Source of the DNA: Caenorhabditis elegans
Taxonomy: Eukaryota; Nematoda; Chromadorea; Rhabditida; Rhabditidae
Length of the DNA: 64,000 bases
Assembly: GCF_000002985.6 (NCBI RefSeq)
Contig: NC_003283.11
Coordinates: 14,198,001-14,262,000 of the forward strand
Direction: 5' to 3'
Position 1 is the stretch's first letter. Each line of letters begins with the position of its first letter. Made by a program: the position numbers and the translations under genes. Of the stretch, positions 22,650 to 36,471 are shown in pieces. A model generated the notes under the pieces. That model was not told the DNA's origin, ran no database searches, and saw only the letters and a list, made by a program, of their open reading frames with translations.

Positions 22650-25600
22650 ACACCAAAACCGGATGATTCTTCTTATTCTCTTCTTTCGGTTCTTTCTTTT
22701 TTCTGGGGATGTCGAAAAAAAGGAAAATAATATTTATTAATGCCGTCGAGGGAGTTATATTAAGGAAAAAGGAAAAAGGGAAGGGTCAAATAAGGAAAGC
22801 AAAACAAGGAAATGAGGAGTTGGTAGTCGACGGGAGATATAGGTTCGAATTGATAAATACGAGAAAGAGTGAGAAAGGAAATTTGACAGCTCGGCCGAAT
22901 AAAACGGTCTAGCCGGCACTGTTATACGAGAGGAAAATAAGATACGCAGATATTTATCATTATCAAACATTTGGATTGCTTTTTTTCTCCGATAAAAAAT
23001 GTTTCCATTTTTAGGAAGATCATTACGGATATAAAGAGATGGCAGAAGGCAGACCAAAAACAAGTGAATCTAACGAAATTCAACGAACGAAGTTATTAAA
23101 TTGATTTCAAGGTTGGATTAAATTTTAAAAGTGAAGACTCTGATATCTGAAATCAAACGGATTCATAAACTGTTGCTCTAACTTTAAATAAAAGTGTTTA
23201 AAAGCTTCAGTGCCATTTACAGGATTCTTGAATGTACGAAGAAAATTTAGGAAGTGCAAGAAAAATCGACAAAAAAATCCAAGATAAATTATATTTTAGC
23301 AAATGCATAACTTTTTATTCAAATTTCTATCGCACTTCTTCACAGACCTTGAGCTATTTTCGGAATTCAAAGAAAAATGAAAAATTGCGAGGAAACGAAA
23401 ATTTTCAATTGATGGCTTGAAAAAGATTGTGCCAAATTACACAAAACTATGTTATTTATTGCATTTAATAATTTGTGATTCATCTTGAATCTTAATTTCA
23501 TGCTCGAATAAATTAGAAATTGCCGATGTTTGGGAATCTGAACAATTGTTGAACCTCAAACAATTTTTCACATAGTCGCTCAAATTTTTGAAACAGACAA
23601 CTTGATATACACTCCTAACTTCAAAAACAATTCTCCACCCTAGAATTTATCTTTTCAACACAAAAAAAGTAAACGCCTCTATTTGCCTCTCTCAACTTAC
23701 TACGTCTAAGGTCCCAATGGTCTAATAACTCAATGTTTCCTCACCCCCATCAAGTCGAGAAAAAAAAGATCTTGCAAATTTCAAGGAAAACAACTGACCG
23801 CGCTGATCTTTATGCTCAGAACCCCACGCAAAAATGAGGAATGAAATATGGAGAAGGAAGTGTGGGGGGTGTACTGTAGGAAAGAAGAAAGTGTGATATT
23901 GTGTTGTACAATAATCTTATATTAATCCTGGACTTGAGGAATGCAAAAGTTTGAAAACAAGATTTGCAGGAAAACTATCTGTTTAATTTTGAAAAAAATC
24001 TAAAACTGCCATCAACTTCCAAATAACAAAAATTTAAACAGTAACATGGTCATCTAAATTTAATAAGTTATCAAGGTATGCACCGATTGGCCGCCTTTTA
24101 CCTTCTCGTGAATCTTTAAAAGTATAAGCGAAGACAGGAAAATACAAAATTTTCTGGAAACTGACGTAAATTCTTTATCGACAAATATTCAAAACGTGTC
24201 TTGCCGTTTATGTTAGCAAAGATTGTCAATTAATACAATACACGTAAGCCTTCTAGATACGCACAAAATTACCGCCTGCCTACTTTCAAGTTGTTTGATT
24301 CGTGCTGAAGTACAAAAAACCGTCCTGGATTTATTTTTCAAACTTTAAGATACTTAATCAACATGAGATATGCCTAGTCAGGCATTAGGTAGGCACGAAG
24401 GCACAAAAATAGGTATGAAAGCAGATTAAAATGAAAATTAAAATGACTTTCTTTTTCGTTTGCAAAAACAAAAATAATTTCAAACTCTAGATCAAGCTGA
24501 TCTATCCTCTATGATGACATTTTGACATGTTGCAAGTTCTAATCCATATGTTTCTGGAATCAACAAAACAAAGCACGTCATATGTTTTGACCAACGTCAG
24601 CAGTGTGAAACTGAGACGGTATAAATAGTACTCCCTCTTCTCCTCCATTTCCATCGACAACGTAAGAAGGCGCTAATCCTTCAGTTTTAAAACAAAATTG
24701 GTAGTGGCAAGCATCAGCAGCAACAGCAGACGAAAATGACTTCGTTTTTCATTTTGTTGCACATATAAACAAAAGCATTTTTAACCCTTTTTGTAGAAGA
24801 AGAAGCGCCGCAAATTGGTGGGTGAGAGACTTGGGAACCCGGTCTGTTTATGGTCGAAGGAAAACTGTCTCCTGGGGGAAAACTTGAAAAAAAGGAAATG
24901 AGGAGAAATGGGGGCATTGGAAGAAAAATGGAGAGGGAGGAAAATGAAGAGCTGTTGAAAACTTTACAAGATAAATAAGTCAGCTTAACTCCTTTTAGTT
25001 TCTAGGTCCTGAAGTTTTAATCTGAAACTTTTTCAGCGCACGCCATTTTTGAAATTTCGCAGATCGAAATTTCAAGGGGTAGAGTTTTTCTGCTTAACCT
25101 TTCTCGGGGCTAAACTGACATCCTTGATATTATTTTTTTTTAATTTCAGCCTGCCATAAAATTAGAACATGCCGTGTCTCTGAAATTACCAAATCGTGAG
25201 AAACCGGTAGAATTTATTATAAACGCCAAAAAATTACTACAGATCTCGATTACAAAATCAAGATAAAAAGCTCACGTAGCAAGCAAAAAAACCGCAGACT
25301 GAGGAAATGAACACTTGTTTTTTACACGATACTCTTATATCTTTTATCTCTTTTTATTTTGATGATGGTTGTAGACTCTAATTTCGAAAAATGATCTACT
25401 CTTCGCCGTAACCCGAGTCAATACGTTCGGTCCCAAATACCTGGGAGAAAATCAGGGATAGAGAGAAAAAATATCTGTGGTACAAAAAATGATGAAAAAA
25501 AATAGAAAACACAGAAAAAAGAAGAGCCCGAAGAAAAGAGCTTTTCCTTGTCAAATGATTAATTTCAAGAGATGGCATGGAAATCGGAAAAAGCAAAAGA

Positions 25601-26870
25601 CATATGTTATAGGACGTCGGCTCGCGGGGAGAGTCCAAGAGCCTATCAACCTGCGCCTGCTCCCAGGAGCTGGAGCAGCATATCTCGAACAACTTTTCGA
25701 AAAATTGAAGAAAATGATGTTGGCCATAAAATTTAATTGGGTTTTGTTCCTGCTTCAATGTTTTCAATGTTTTGTTCTATTGCTCCATTTTTTTAATGTG
25801 AAGGAGCATCTTCCTTGCCGAAAAACCATTGTTTCGAGAAGGATACAAGTGCTTTCGTCAGACAGGAGGGGGGGACCATCAGAAGATTCAATGTTCATGC
25901 CATTGAAATCAACATGAAGAATTTGGCATTGTCACGCAAAGTTTTGAACCAGCAAAAATGGGAAGAATGAGAGGATGGTTCAGAAAAAACAAGAAGAGGA
26001 GGATTAGAAGAAGGATCAGAAACAAGATCAATTGTGTCAGAAACGAAGTCTGTTTTGGGTCAGTTTTTTGAGTAAGAGGGACGAAGAAGATGATAGAGAT
26101 GGAGGAAGTTTGGGTGAAGGAGGTCAAAGATTTGTTAGAAGTTGTGTTAGAATTCTCACTGTCACTCCGGCATAAACTTTTCGATATTGCAGCTTAATCT
26201 CATGTGAAAAATTTCTAGCAAGAATATCAACTTATCAGTGAATATTAACTTCATCAATGATTATTTTACCACCAAAAGTACGCACTGAAAAGGACGCAAA
26301 CAGATAAATTTTCTAACAATCGGTTCCAGGCCTCAAGGTTTGACTATGGCGTATTATTTTTCTCTAGACAAAATCCACTTAAAATCTAAATAAAAATATA
26401 GCTACTTGTATAGACAGTACTACTTTGAAAAAATCTTGTCCGTTTGGACACTCAACCTAAAACTTTCAAGGTGCCGAACGTGTTGTGTTCAGTTCTACTC
26501 AGCCACTACATTTTTAAAAATTTTTTTCAAAATTTCAGATTTGAAGGCGAATTGGGTAGATTTCAGATCTGTACGATTCTTATCAGTAGATATCCACTGA
26601 CATAATTTTCAAGTGCCAATCTTCTAGAGGAAAGAGTGCTCCCTAGAAAGAAAAATATAACATGGTAAACTCTTCACCAGCACTTCCTAGATCCATTCTG
26701 CCCTAACTGATTTTTCAGTTTTTATAGCTGGTTCAAATTATAGAATAATAACATTGAGTAAGCTCGAAAGACCATAAAAGTGTCTATTAAGAATAAAAAA
26801 CGGGGCGAGAAATGAGCCCAGAAGAATGTGTTGAAAATGAAAGATGGGACGGAGGAATGGAGGAGCGAAA
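22650..26870. other. Gene-poor stretch
   Basis: No confident gene. The plus strand is strongly purine-rich in places (for example 24880-24960, 25480-25600 and 25960-26110). A minus-strand fragment at 25396-25442 (after TTTTCTCCCAG, reading GTERIDSGYGEE then stop) resembles a terminal exon whose partners were not found. GTAGGCAGGC-type dispersed repeats occur near 24390. Confidence 0.4.
24620..24627 (+). promoter_or_regulatory. Possible TATA box of an unplaced plus-strand transcript
   Basis: TATAAATA is followed about 40 bases later by CATCGACAACGTAAG, which looks like the end of a non-coding first exon and a splice donor. No coding exon was found downstream, so this is tentative. Confidence 0.25.
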
Positions 26871-26875
26871 GCTAA

Positions 26876-28414
26876 TTAGTGGCTCTTCCGGTGAGCAATA
26901 CGAGAAGAAAAGAGGCGAGAAAACGGAAGAAGATGTAGAAGAAAGGACTGGTTTAGAATACTATGAAGACCATCAATAGCTGAAGAAAATGAAGACAAAT
27001 TGTAATAGAGGTTTCTGAAATTCAAGAAAAAGCTGAATTTAGTTAATTGGAAAAATATTCGTTTTTCCTGTTTCTTGAACATAAAACATTCGACGCTCAA
27101 AATAGAAAAAAGTGCATAGGAATAGTTCTAGATCAATTTAGTATTCATTTTATCCAAGATGTGGAGTCTAGAAAATATTGAATGCTGTAAGTCCGTACAT
27201 GTATTGCATTTATTAACATTAACAGTGTCATTTTATTAGGTCAAACTGAATACGCTCAATAAATTTTGAATTGAATTGATAATTGGGGTGTGTTTTTTTT
27301 ATTGTGACAAGTACTTGGCCGTAATATGAATAAATTTCGGTTATGAGAATGAATTCAGGCGTTGAGTTTTATATGGTATGAAACATGAGATTTCATTCAA
27401 GAAACTAAACGTCTACCTGTTGAAATGAGGCAATAGGCATAAAAGTAGGTAAGCAGATAGGCAGGCGCCAGAGGAAAACATGTGCTTAAATATCATGAAA
27501 GCATTATGTATAATTTTTTTAAACTCAAACGAATAAAAAACCAAATCTGTTACAAGTTTTTTTTTGCTTTACCCACCCTCGCTTTTTTGGCGGGGAGAAG
27601 TTTCGTCTCTTCCCATGAATGAGATACAAATTTGGTGGCGACTTTCGGCGCCCCACTGTGAGTTTCAAAGAAAACGAAACAACTAATTAGGTTTGAAAGG
27701 ACCACATGTTCTTGTTGAATGGGAGCAAAAAACTACTGAGTGAAATGAAAGACAAGTGGTCAGTTTTTGAGCTATTTTGATCAAAGAAAAGAAGACAAAA
27801 ATGAATTTTAATTAGAAATAATTGAGGTGAAATTTCAATGCAGTGAGAGGTCAGCTAAAAGTTTAGTTCGAAAAAAAAAAACTTTGAATTCGCTATACAA
27901 TCATAAGACGTGCGTCCAAATTTTGGCAATTTCCGTAGGGTATTACCGGTATTCAAATCAAAAATAAATTTGAAAACAAACAAACAAACTTGATTGTTTC
28001 GAGGATGTATTTTATTTTGTAAAAAAAGTTTTAAAAAAGCGTTTAGCAAAATAGCTACCCACCTAGTTTTCCTTTTCTTGCTCGGTAGGTAAAGTTGACT
28101 CGTCGGCCGACACGTGGACTGTCGACTTAACGTTGGCGCAGGTTTTTTCGGAGGTTCGTCTATCGTTCGAGTCAAGAAGATCGGAGACGCATAATACGAA
28201 TTTTCATCTGAACAAGCGTAAATGTGCGGTTGCTGGATGCCATTTGATGATAAGTGATGAGGTAAATGAGCACGACGAGAATTCACAGTTACACGTGGAA
28301 ACTCGGTAGATGATGTGGATGATGTTGTAGAGGAGGATGTCGAAGCGAGCTGGAAATTTGTGTTGTATGGAATATATAGAGAAGGAAAGCACTTACATGG
28401 GGGTTCAAATTCAT
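26876..28414 (-). CDS. Putative protein of unknown function, 3' structure uncertain
   Basis: The 5' part is well supported. ATG at 28414 starts an 18-nt exon (28397-28414) with a GTAAGT donor, followed by exon 28063-28349. A phase-compatible third exon, 26876-27014, would end the protein at 147 residues. The second exon encodes a Ser/Thr-rich start (STSSSTTSSTSSTEFPR), then HIYACSDENSYYASPIF and a Lys/Arg-rich end. An upstream splice acceptor (ATATTTCAG near 28473) shows a further 5' exon. Other 3' exons, such as the one at 25396, are possible. No domain was recognised. Confidence 0.42.
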
Positions 28415-28479
28415 TTTTCCAAGGTTTCTAGTTTGTCCTTGTCATTTCGGAAGGTATCGTAAATAGTCTGAAATATTAC

Positions 28480-31400
28480 TTTTGAAAATGTGAAAAATCA
28501 CGGTATATATGTTAATATTAAAATTGTATAAGAAGATGTCGACAGTAAAAATTGGAACAAACTGAATACTGGATAAAACATCTATGATAAAGTCACTTTG
28601 AGGAGTAGAAAAAAAATTAAAGAATTGGTTGTTTGATATTTTAACAGATAAGTTAATATGTAATGGGAAAAATAAGATACAAGAGAACCAGCACTGTATT
28701 AAAAAAAGAAACGGTAAAACAAAAAGTGATATTTATAAGCGTGTCCGTTTCTTTTCCCTTATCTAAATCTTTTTAAATACATTCAACAAATAGAAAGAAA
28801 CGAAAAAAAACATCGTTCTGGACATGTGTGTGCAAAAAGATTTGATCACTCTTTGGCTTCTGTTAAGAAGTGGACGATACTTTTTGGGGAATTGTTTGAA
28901 GATGTGATTAAATGGAAAATAAGGAGAATTAGACAAGATGACACTTAACCAAACTTCGATGAACTTTTTCAATACGGAATGCAACTTTTTGGAAGAGAGA
29001 AGGAGAAAAGGGAACTACATATTAAGGAAAGAAGAACAGGTTTTATGTAAAGTGTAAAATTTTTTCGGTTGAGGAAGGAAATTGCTATAATATCACAAAG
29101 TTATAATATTACAATTAATCAGATTTCCAGAAGAGTAAGAAATGCTGATATATTAACAATTATTATTTTGATCGTATTTTGTATTCCAGATTACTGAATC
29201 TCTCCCACAAAAAAACTAGAATTTTATTAAGAATAAAACATGAATAGTGTCTAATAATCACACACTCCAAATTCCTTCCAAACTAATGTAAATTTTCAAT
29301 AACAGTTTAAAAAAATGACAGAAATGTTTTGAAAATTATTAAATTAACATGATGGGTCTCGCAAGCAGTACTAGAAGGGGTGTATGGCTATTTGAAGTGC
29401 AAATTTGATAGGAAAAGTACGGTATTTTCTTTTTTTTTCGAAAATATGTTCTTGGCACATGGAATTTTACCTACGATTTTAGAAATATAACACGTGTCAA
29501 TTGACAGCTGAGTTTGTCATCAGAGGTTTGTTCATCAAAAGGTTGTGACGAGGGATGTGTGCACAGAGGACACTATTCAAATTATTTATATGTCAGCAGA
29601 AGGGGGTACAGATAAAGAAGGATGCCGACAATCAATTCAGGAAAAGGTGACGTTGGTAGATTGTAAATCAATGTAGTAACACAATTTTGAAGGGAAAATG
29701 AATTCTTGTTGGAAAATTCTCTGTGGACAATTTCCAAAGTATGTTCTCTAGCTTTTTCCAATTGTAAGCTCTCTTCTTCAAAAAAAGTTGTATTGGTTGT
29801 AACATTTGTGACCGTTGGCTTCTTCAACTCTTAATTAAAATCTTGGAGCCTATGCTCATTTTGCTCTAGACTAGATCCACTATTTGCACTCGAGTTAGAG
29901 CTTGTTTTTACGCAACGCACGCCGCCCTCCTATCTTGTTGACTGTCAAATTATGAGTGAGAAAATGAAGGGCGGGGAGAAATGAAAAGCGGAAGGATTGA
30001 CCGGGAAATGATGAGGATATTGGGGAGAGGGGGAAGAGGGCATGGTTTTTTTTTGGGAAAGGGATGTATCTTTATTCAAGTTTTCAAAATTCTGAAAATG
30101 CCAACCTAGAGGCTAGGGATTGTCTGCGACTGGGAAGACAAATCGAGGATCCAATTAGCGCCACGTTTTTTTTTTGAATCTGTGCATTAATGCCAGATTT
30201 TGAAAACAGGACACGGACTAAAAAATATTTGTTTAGTTTTTTAAGGCTAATTGAAAATTCAAAAATCGAATAAGAAGCAATTTGGTGGGATAATTTTAAT
30301 TAAAAATAAAACATTTGAAACACTATCCTTTCAAAAAAGGAAAGTCGCACCTGATCTGTAAAATATAAAAAGTACAAACTTTGTGAACAGGTAAACCAGA
30401 AAATATTGTGTTCTGAAAATTTTAAACTGCAAATTTTAAGTTTGCCAGTTTGTTGGGGCCGTAATCACGCTCGCCTTTTGCCCGGAACACGATCCCGGAA
30501 AATGATAAATCATTCAACTTCAAGATAAAGTGAAAAAATATACATACATATGGATCGCAAACTTTCAGTTGAATACAAAAATGTCGGTAGAATTGCTATT
30601 CTTGGAAGGAAGGGGCGAGTGAAAGTCAGCTTCATCACGCCTTAATCGGAAGAAATGCCAAATATTTAAAGTTATTTCTATCAAGAAGATATTAGATTTA
30701 ACCTTCAAAGCAAAGTTAAGAGTCTATGTTCGAGTGAACAGGCTCAAGTCATTCCTTGTTCAGACAAATGTAGAGCACAAATTAATTTGTTTATATGTTC
30801 TAGACGAATGCAATTTTAGATGGCATCGAGAAAAAGCGGTCAACCGATAAAAAGTGGAAGGAAAGTTCGATGTATCAATTAGGAGCTGCATCCTCCTGCT
30901 TCTGCCAATCGGTTAAAGAAGCGTTCCGTTCTTCTTCAACCCCAAACAACAAAAGAAATAGAAACATGTGAGGAATTGGAAGCAATTAGTCAATCCGCCT
31001 TCCTCTCGGACTTTTTCGCGTTTTTTCCTCCATTTCCTATAGATTTGAGTGAAAGAGAGATCAAGTTTCACTCGCACCGGAGATGGGCTCAAGAATTGAG
31101 AGCTCCCTTGTTTTTGAGCAGGAGGAGGAGCAGAAGGAAAAAGTTGGAAGATGGAAGAAAAATGACACAAAAGGTGAAGAAAAATCTTTCATCGAGACGA
31201 TTTGTGTGTGGACGACAATGTTTCTTGGCAAATGTCTAGGAATCAAGGGGTTACGGTAAAAAATATAGGAGAAACCATAAAGAAAGGAGAAAAGAAGAAG
31301 CACGTATTAAGTTAAAGTTGAAGTGATACAAAAAAAACAATATGAGACGTAGCGCTGATTTTCTGATTATTTTTACTAATAAGAAAAGTGTTTGTTTTTT

Positions 31401-33360
31401 TTTGTCATTTTTACAATTTTTAGGCATATAATTGTTAGAGGATATGCAAACTTTCAATTTTTTTTCAATTTCTACAAAGAAAATCTGAAACTTTTTGTTC
31501 ATGCGACTCGAAACAAAAAAATCAATTTTTTTCTCGAAAAATTATAATAGTTGAACACACTTTATTGGTTCAATAACATCCTAACATATAGAATAGGCAT
31601 GAAAACTTATCTTTTCTAATTCTCTAATTCTCAATGATTAATTTGGTTAAAAAATGCACCGAAACATTTTCCGACCAACTTTTTTCCAGTTCAAAGTGAG
31701 TACTTCTTTGCAGCTAAATGATTTGTGGAAACTTACTCAAAATGCCATCTTTCAAATGTCATAGATTTCAATTGAAAGTTCAACAATTACTCAAAATCCT
31801 TGTAAATTAAATAAATAAATATTTCGAAATTATTGAGATTTGAGACAAATTGAGAAGTTAGTGTGAAATACCACACCAGAACTTAAAAAATACAGGTTTC
31901 TTCCATAATCCAAAAAAAGCCAGACAAGATTTGAAAAATGTTCAAAAAACCATGTCAGAAAGTTGCACATTCTCTGACACGTTGTCTAAAAACCATCAAA
32001 AAGCATCGGTCATTAAGTGGGAAAGAAGTCAAGAGTGGACAAGAGACCCCCTCTCATCTTGAGCTAAACGAGTGAATGAGAGAAGAGTATGTAAATACGG
32101 TCAGTGATGTACTTACATCACTTGACAACAAATCAGCGTTTACTTGTTATTAGAGAGATTTGGTAAAGAATGAGGAAGAAGGAAGAAGAGTCGTGATTTG
32201 TGAAGATGAAGATGTATATGCTAACGAAGTGTCGACAGGAGAGCTGAAGCAGAAGGTACAGTGAGAAGAGGAGCACAACAGCTGGCTGTTAGTGGGGGAT
32301 TAAGTAATAAATAAGTGGAGGTGTTGATGTAGATTTATGGATTAATGGATATAAACTTTTTTGGGGATCTTACGACAGAGAATATATTTATTCAATTTCT
32401 TTGAAGTTAAGTATTTGATACATAATTTTAAACAAGTCTGCCTAAACATGCTTCAAGAAAAATAACATGCCTTCTGTGCCTACAAGGCAGCCAGGCCTAG
32501 GCCTTCTTAGTATTGAAGACAATAAACACTCGTGTCGTGATTTCCAGTTCTTCGCTGAGAAGTTGGCGTAGGTCGCCTTCCAGGGTAGCGCCAGTCTTGT
32601 AGGCAGGAAAACTTTTACTCTGCCTGAGTTGATGCAAAGATCGATGAAAACGTTTCTTAATATTAAGAAAGTAAATTACTCAATTTAAAAAGTTACTTTT
32701 CGCATGAAACTTTGAAACAAATAGTTCCAATAGTGAAGGAAAATTGATGCTAATTCGAATTATACTCTTCCACCAAGTATGAACGACCTTACATTTCATT
32801 CCTAAACTAGCAATTCAGATCTTTCTAAAGTCAAACATTGGCAAGGTAAATCCTCAAAAACTATACGAAAAAAGAAAGTTTGACACCTTTTCTTCATAGA
32901 ATTCAAATGTATTAGAAACTGATGGTGGGTGAAAGTGCAGTGAAACAGAAAGAGGCACCAAAGAGAGAGGGAAAGTCGAGAAACGAAATGATTATCCTGG
33001 TATAATGATAAGCACAAACATGAGAGAAGTCGGAAGAAGAAGATGATGGAATGAAAAGGGAAAAAGAAGCGGTTGATAGTGAAATTGAATCGGAAATTAG
33101 TAAAAATTTGGAAGAAAGGGAAGAAGTTGGTGAATTAAAGGAACATCAAAATGTTTATCTATGTAACGTCGTCGTTTCTTGATACAAAAATATAATTCTT
33201 TCAATTTAAGTAAATCTTGAAGCCATTTGCAAGAATTTCAGTCAAATTTGCATGCTCCGAGTTCCAATATTCATCTACCCCAAAATCGTCCGATAGGTTT
33301 TGTTGGCACAATCTAAAGTTTTTCGTTTGTTCTTCCACACTCGGCAAACGAACCCGCACC
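28480..33360. other. Long stretch without confident genes
   Basis: Probably the 5' intron or upstream region of the minus-strand gene starting at 28414. It is AT-rich with purine-rich plus-strand patches. A 119-codon plus-strand open frame at 30882-31239 is noted separately. A GCCTACAAGGCAGCC-type dispersed repeat lies at 32460-32610. Confidence 0.4.
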
Positions 33361-33363
33361 GCC

Positions 33364-33435
33364 GGTTCCATGGTGTAGTGGTTAGCACTCAGGACTCTGA
33401 ATCCTGCGACCCGAGTTCAAATCTCGGTGGGACCT
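33364..33435 (+). tRNA. tRNA-Gln (anticodon CTG)
   Basis: The 72-nt sequence folds as a full cloverleaf. Acceptor stem GGTTCCA pairs with TGGGACC and is followed by discriminator T. The anticodon stem CAGGA/TCCTG encloses CTCTGAA with anticodon CTG, which reads CAG. The T arm is CCGAGTTCAAATCTCGG. There is no intron. The A box TGGTGTAGTGG and B box AGTTCAAATCT are intact. Confidence 0.97.
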
Positions 33436-33439
33436 ATCG

Positions 33440-33444
33440 TTTTT
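33440..33444 (+). terminator. RNA polymerase III T-run terminator
   Basis: Five T residues lie four bases after the tRNA's discriminator base, the usual pol III stop. Confidence 0.8.
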
Positions 33445-34320
33445 GGAATTTTTTGGACACGAATTTAAAAAAAACTGAAAATGTAATACAACAAGCTAGA
33501 TCTATAAAGCTTAGATATGAGCATTCTCAACAGTATACAACTGACAGAACTGAAGCTTCCGTTTTCGTAATAAACTGTCTCCATTAATAGTATAAAAAGT
33601 GTAAAAAGCTGCGGATGATCCGCTATTGGTCATGCACCCCGTCGTCCACATGCGGATTCCGAACGGTATTAAATTGAAAATACATAATAAATCATGATGA
33701 GCGTGGTGGCGTATTTGTATCCATCTCCTTCCTTCTCCTATTCCTCTTTTGCGAGAAGTATATGTTGTTCGTGTAAACAGAAAAGCGATGGCTATCTTCC
33801 CCCACCCGAAAGAGAGTGACCCCTCGTCAATGTGTTGCGGAGGCGAAATACATACTAAACAGTGTTTGTGCTGTAATTTGTTCACTTTTTTCTTGTGTGT
33901 TGCTGACACGGACAGGCTCATCATGTCACATTTAGTGATGGAGAAGCAGACAACTTAAGAAAAAACTCATTGTGCAATGTCTCAGTGTGAAATGAGATAC
34001 TTGTGAGTGGACACTACATCGGACAAAAATGTTTCACACGAACACGAATGGGTAAGAGGTAAAGTGCAAGTTTTTTTGAGCGCAGGTGGGTGTCCGATTT
34101 GGAGGTGAACGTGTAATGGAGATACTCCAAGACCAAGGTTCTCCGGGGATCTTGAGAGGGCTCATCACTTGTGAGAATTTTGTGTACAACTACTGTTGAT
34201 CCAAGAAAATTTCTAACAATCCTTGAATAATACTTTTAGAATAGTATATAATGCTAAAATTTGAAAAATAACATAATACAATCGTAAAATTGATTCATTT
34301 CAAGTCGAATATCAAAACCG
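33445..34320. other. Intergenic stretch, no gene seen
   Basis: Lies between the tRNA and the 3' end of the nucleoside transporter. Open frames on both strands overlap one another and lack splice support. Confidence 0.5.
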
Positions 34321-36374
34321 TTAGGCATATCCAGTCATGAACAATCGAATCTGCCACGAGAACACGAGTCCAGCAACAATTCCGAATATCAAAAAGAACG
34401 AGGCAATCATGCCAGCCATTCTTTGAATTTTCGGATCTTCGTGTGATCTTGGTGCATACATCATGATCAGAGAGCTCAAGTATCCACTGGTCAGTGCGAA
34501 AATGCAAATGTTGAATGCAAAAAGCCACGTGGATTCGAAGAGAACCGGATAGGCACGTGGAAAGTCCATTGGATGATAGTTGGCAGCCGGGAAGTAGAAC
34601 ATGAACCAGAAGCGAGCAGCTACACAAATCCAAACAGTGTTGGGTCCTGGCTGGAGATTTTTGAATTTGAAATATCTTTAGTGAAATTACTCACGAATCG
34701 AATCCAGTTTGCCATCAAACTTCCAAGAAAAGCGAACAAGTTGAAGTTGAGGAATGTGACAACATCCATGAAATATTTTTCTGAAAATTGAGTAAGTTTG
34801 TACAGTACGTGTAAGTTAGGTTTGAGCCATTGAAAGAGACAAAATATCATTTTTGAAAGATGCTCAGTTTATAAAACTCTTGTTAAAATAATCACTCATT
34901 TATTATTACCTGGAACCACAAAACTATGCAATTCTCCTTTTTTCGCATCCTTAACGTACATACAAACATTCGGGAACAACGCCAGCGTGACGAAAAACAA
35001 AACGAAAATGTTGGCAAATTGCATTTTGCTCTAAAAAATTTTATTTCTAAGTTTTTATGGATTATCAATAATCGTACCTTTTCAAATGCCAGCTTAACAC
35101 TCTCCCAACTACTTATGCCCTCCTCATCACTTTGCGACGATGTCCTCAATATTCCAAACTTCTTGTAAAATGCTAATCGTTTCAAAAAATTCAAGAGAAT
35201 GAAGCAGACGACAACTGCAACGGAGGATAGACCGAAGAAAAGACTTGCACGCATTTGAACATCGTCACTGGCTGAAAATTTGAGATAACGAAGTTTTTAG
35301 AAAATATAACTGAACCTGCTTTGGTGAGCATCGATAACACGGTGACGGCGGTTCCGCAAAAGTTTTGACCAATAATTACAGCATTCGTGTACTTGAATGG
35401 GAATGGCGATGCCAAGCCAAACATGCTGAAAATTTGTTTAAAGTTAAAAAACACATGTAGATTTAAGAAAAATTGAGAACTTCTCTGGAATTTCTTCTCA
35501 CCTATTTTGGAAAAGTCCATTCGCTGCATTGAGCACAACAATTGTGCCTAGAGTCAGCATAGAAAACGTAGCAATCCCTGAAAAAACCATTTGGTTTTTG
35601 ATGTTGAAAATTATCGATGTTCGCGAAGAAGTTACGGTACCAGGTCTCAAAACGGCCAAAACAATTCGCGCCAAAATTTTTTTTCAGACCTTTCGAAGAG
35701 AACTGGTCACTCTATAGTAAACTTTCAAAGCTGCACACTTCTTTGTTTGTATCGAGGCATAAGTAGGTCGTCTTGTAGGTAGGCAGGCAGGCGCAAAAGC
35801 ACGCAAAACTTACAAGTGCTGGTATCGATGTAGATGAAAACTACCGTCACAATCACCATCAATTGAACCACGATGAGACAGATTTTCATGCCACGAGTCA
35901 AGTCTCCTCTGATTTTCAAAAATTAATTTCAATCAAATTTTCGTAGCTTACTTCACTGCAATAAAAATATTGATTACACTGAACACGAGACTCGGAATTT
36001 GAGCAGAAATCGTCATTGAGTTTTGAAAGTTTGACGAGTACCACGTGGCATTTCCATCAGCCGAACGAAGTTTGAACATTGTGTAGTACTGAAAAATTGA
36101 ATTGATGGCCTGAAATCTGATGGGGACTAGTCACATCAAAAGAAATATTGAGGAACATGTTCCATGGGAGAAGTGCTCCGAATCCAAACATCATGAAGAT
36201 GAAAAACACGTAGTTGCCCAAATCCTTCACTTCGTCTGTATCGGTGATATTTTGATCGGTGATTGATCCAGATTCAATTGATTCCGGTGATTTTGTGTGC
36301 TTTACACTCTTTTCGACAAATGTATCATAATCATTTGTTGAAACGTCGTCGGCTCCAGCGTTGTGGCGCTGCAT
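34321..36374 (-). CDS. Equilibrative nucleoside transporter (SLC29/ENT family)
   Basis: Nine exons (36135-36374, 35952-36088, 35814-35908, 35502-35577, 35316-35425, 35078-35271, 34910-35030, 34695-34780, 34321-34650) encode 462 residues with about 11 hydrophobic segments, the expected ENT topology and length. The ENT signature GALLPWNMFLN follows a 60-residue acidic cytoplasmic start. FGLASPFPFKYTNAVIIGQN in mid-protein matches the conserved GL..P..Y....M.GQ region, and a large loop (SSQSDEEGISSWESVK) separates TM6 and TM7. Such proteins carry nucleosides down their gradient across membranes. The chosen ATG lies 15 nt inside an exon whose acceptor (CATTACAG before 36389) could be a trans-splice site or could join in frame to the upstream Lon-like exon. 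Which of the several worm ent genes this is cannot be told here. Confidence 0.9.
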
Positions 36375-36471
36375 AGATGATGGATGTACCTGTAATGGAT
36401 TTTTGATCAACTTCTCATAGTGTTGGAAAACAAGTTTGCTTTTACAACAAAAATCGATAGTTAAAGCAGAT

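Noticed and set aside
25477-25917. 146-codon plus-strand frame in the gene desert
   Set aside because: Lys-rich composition from a purine-rich strand, no recognisable domain, no splice partners, and the opposite strand is equally open.
33300-33587. 95-codon plus-strand frame
   Set aside because: It runs straight through the complete tRNA-Gln gene and has no splice or domain support.
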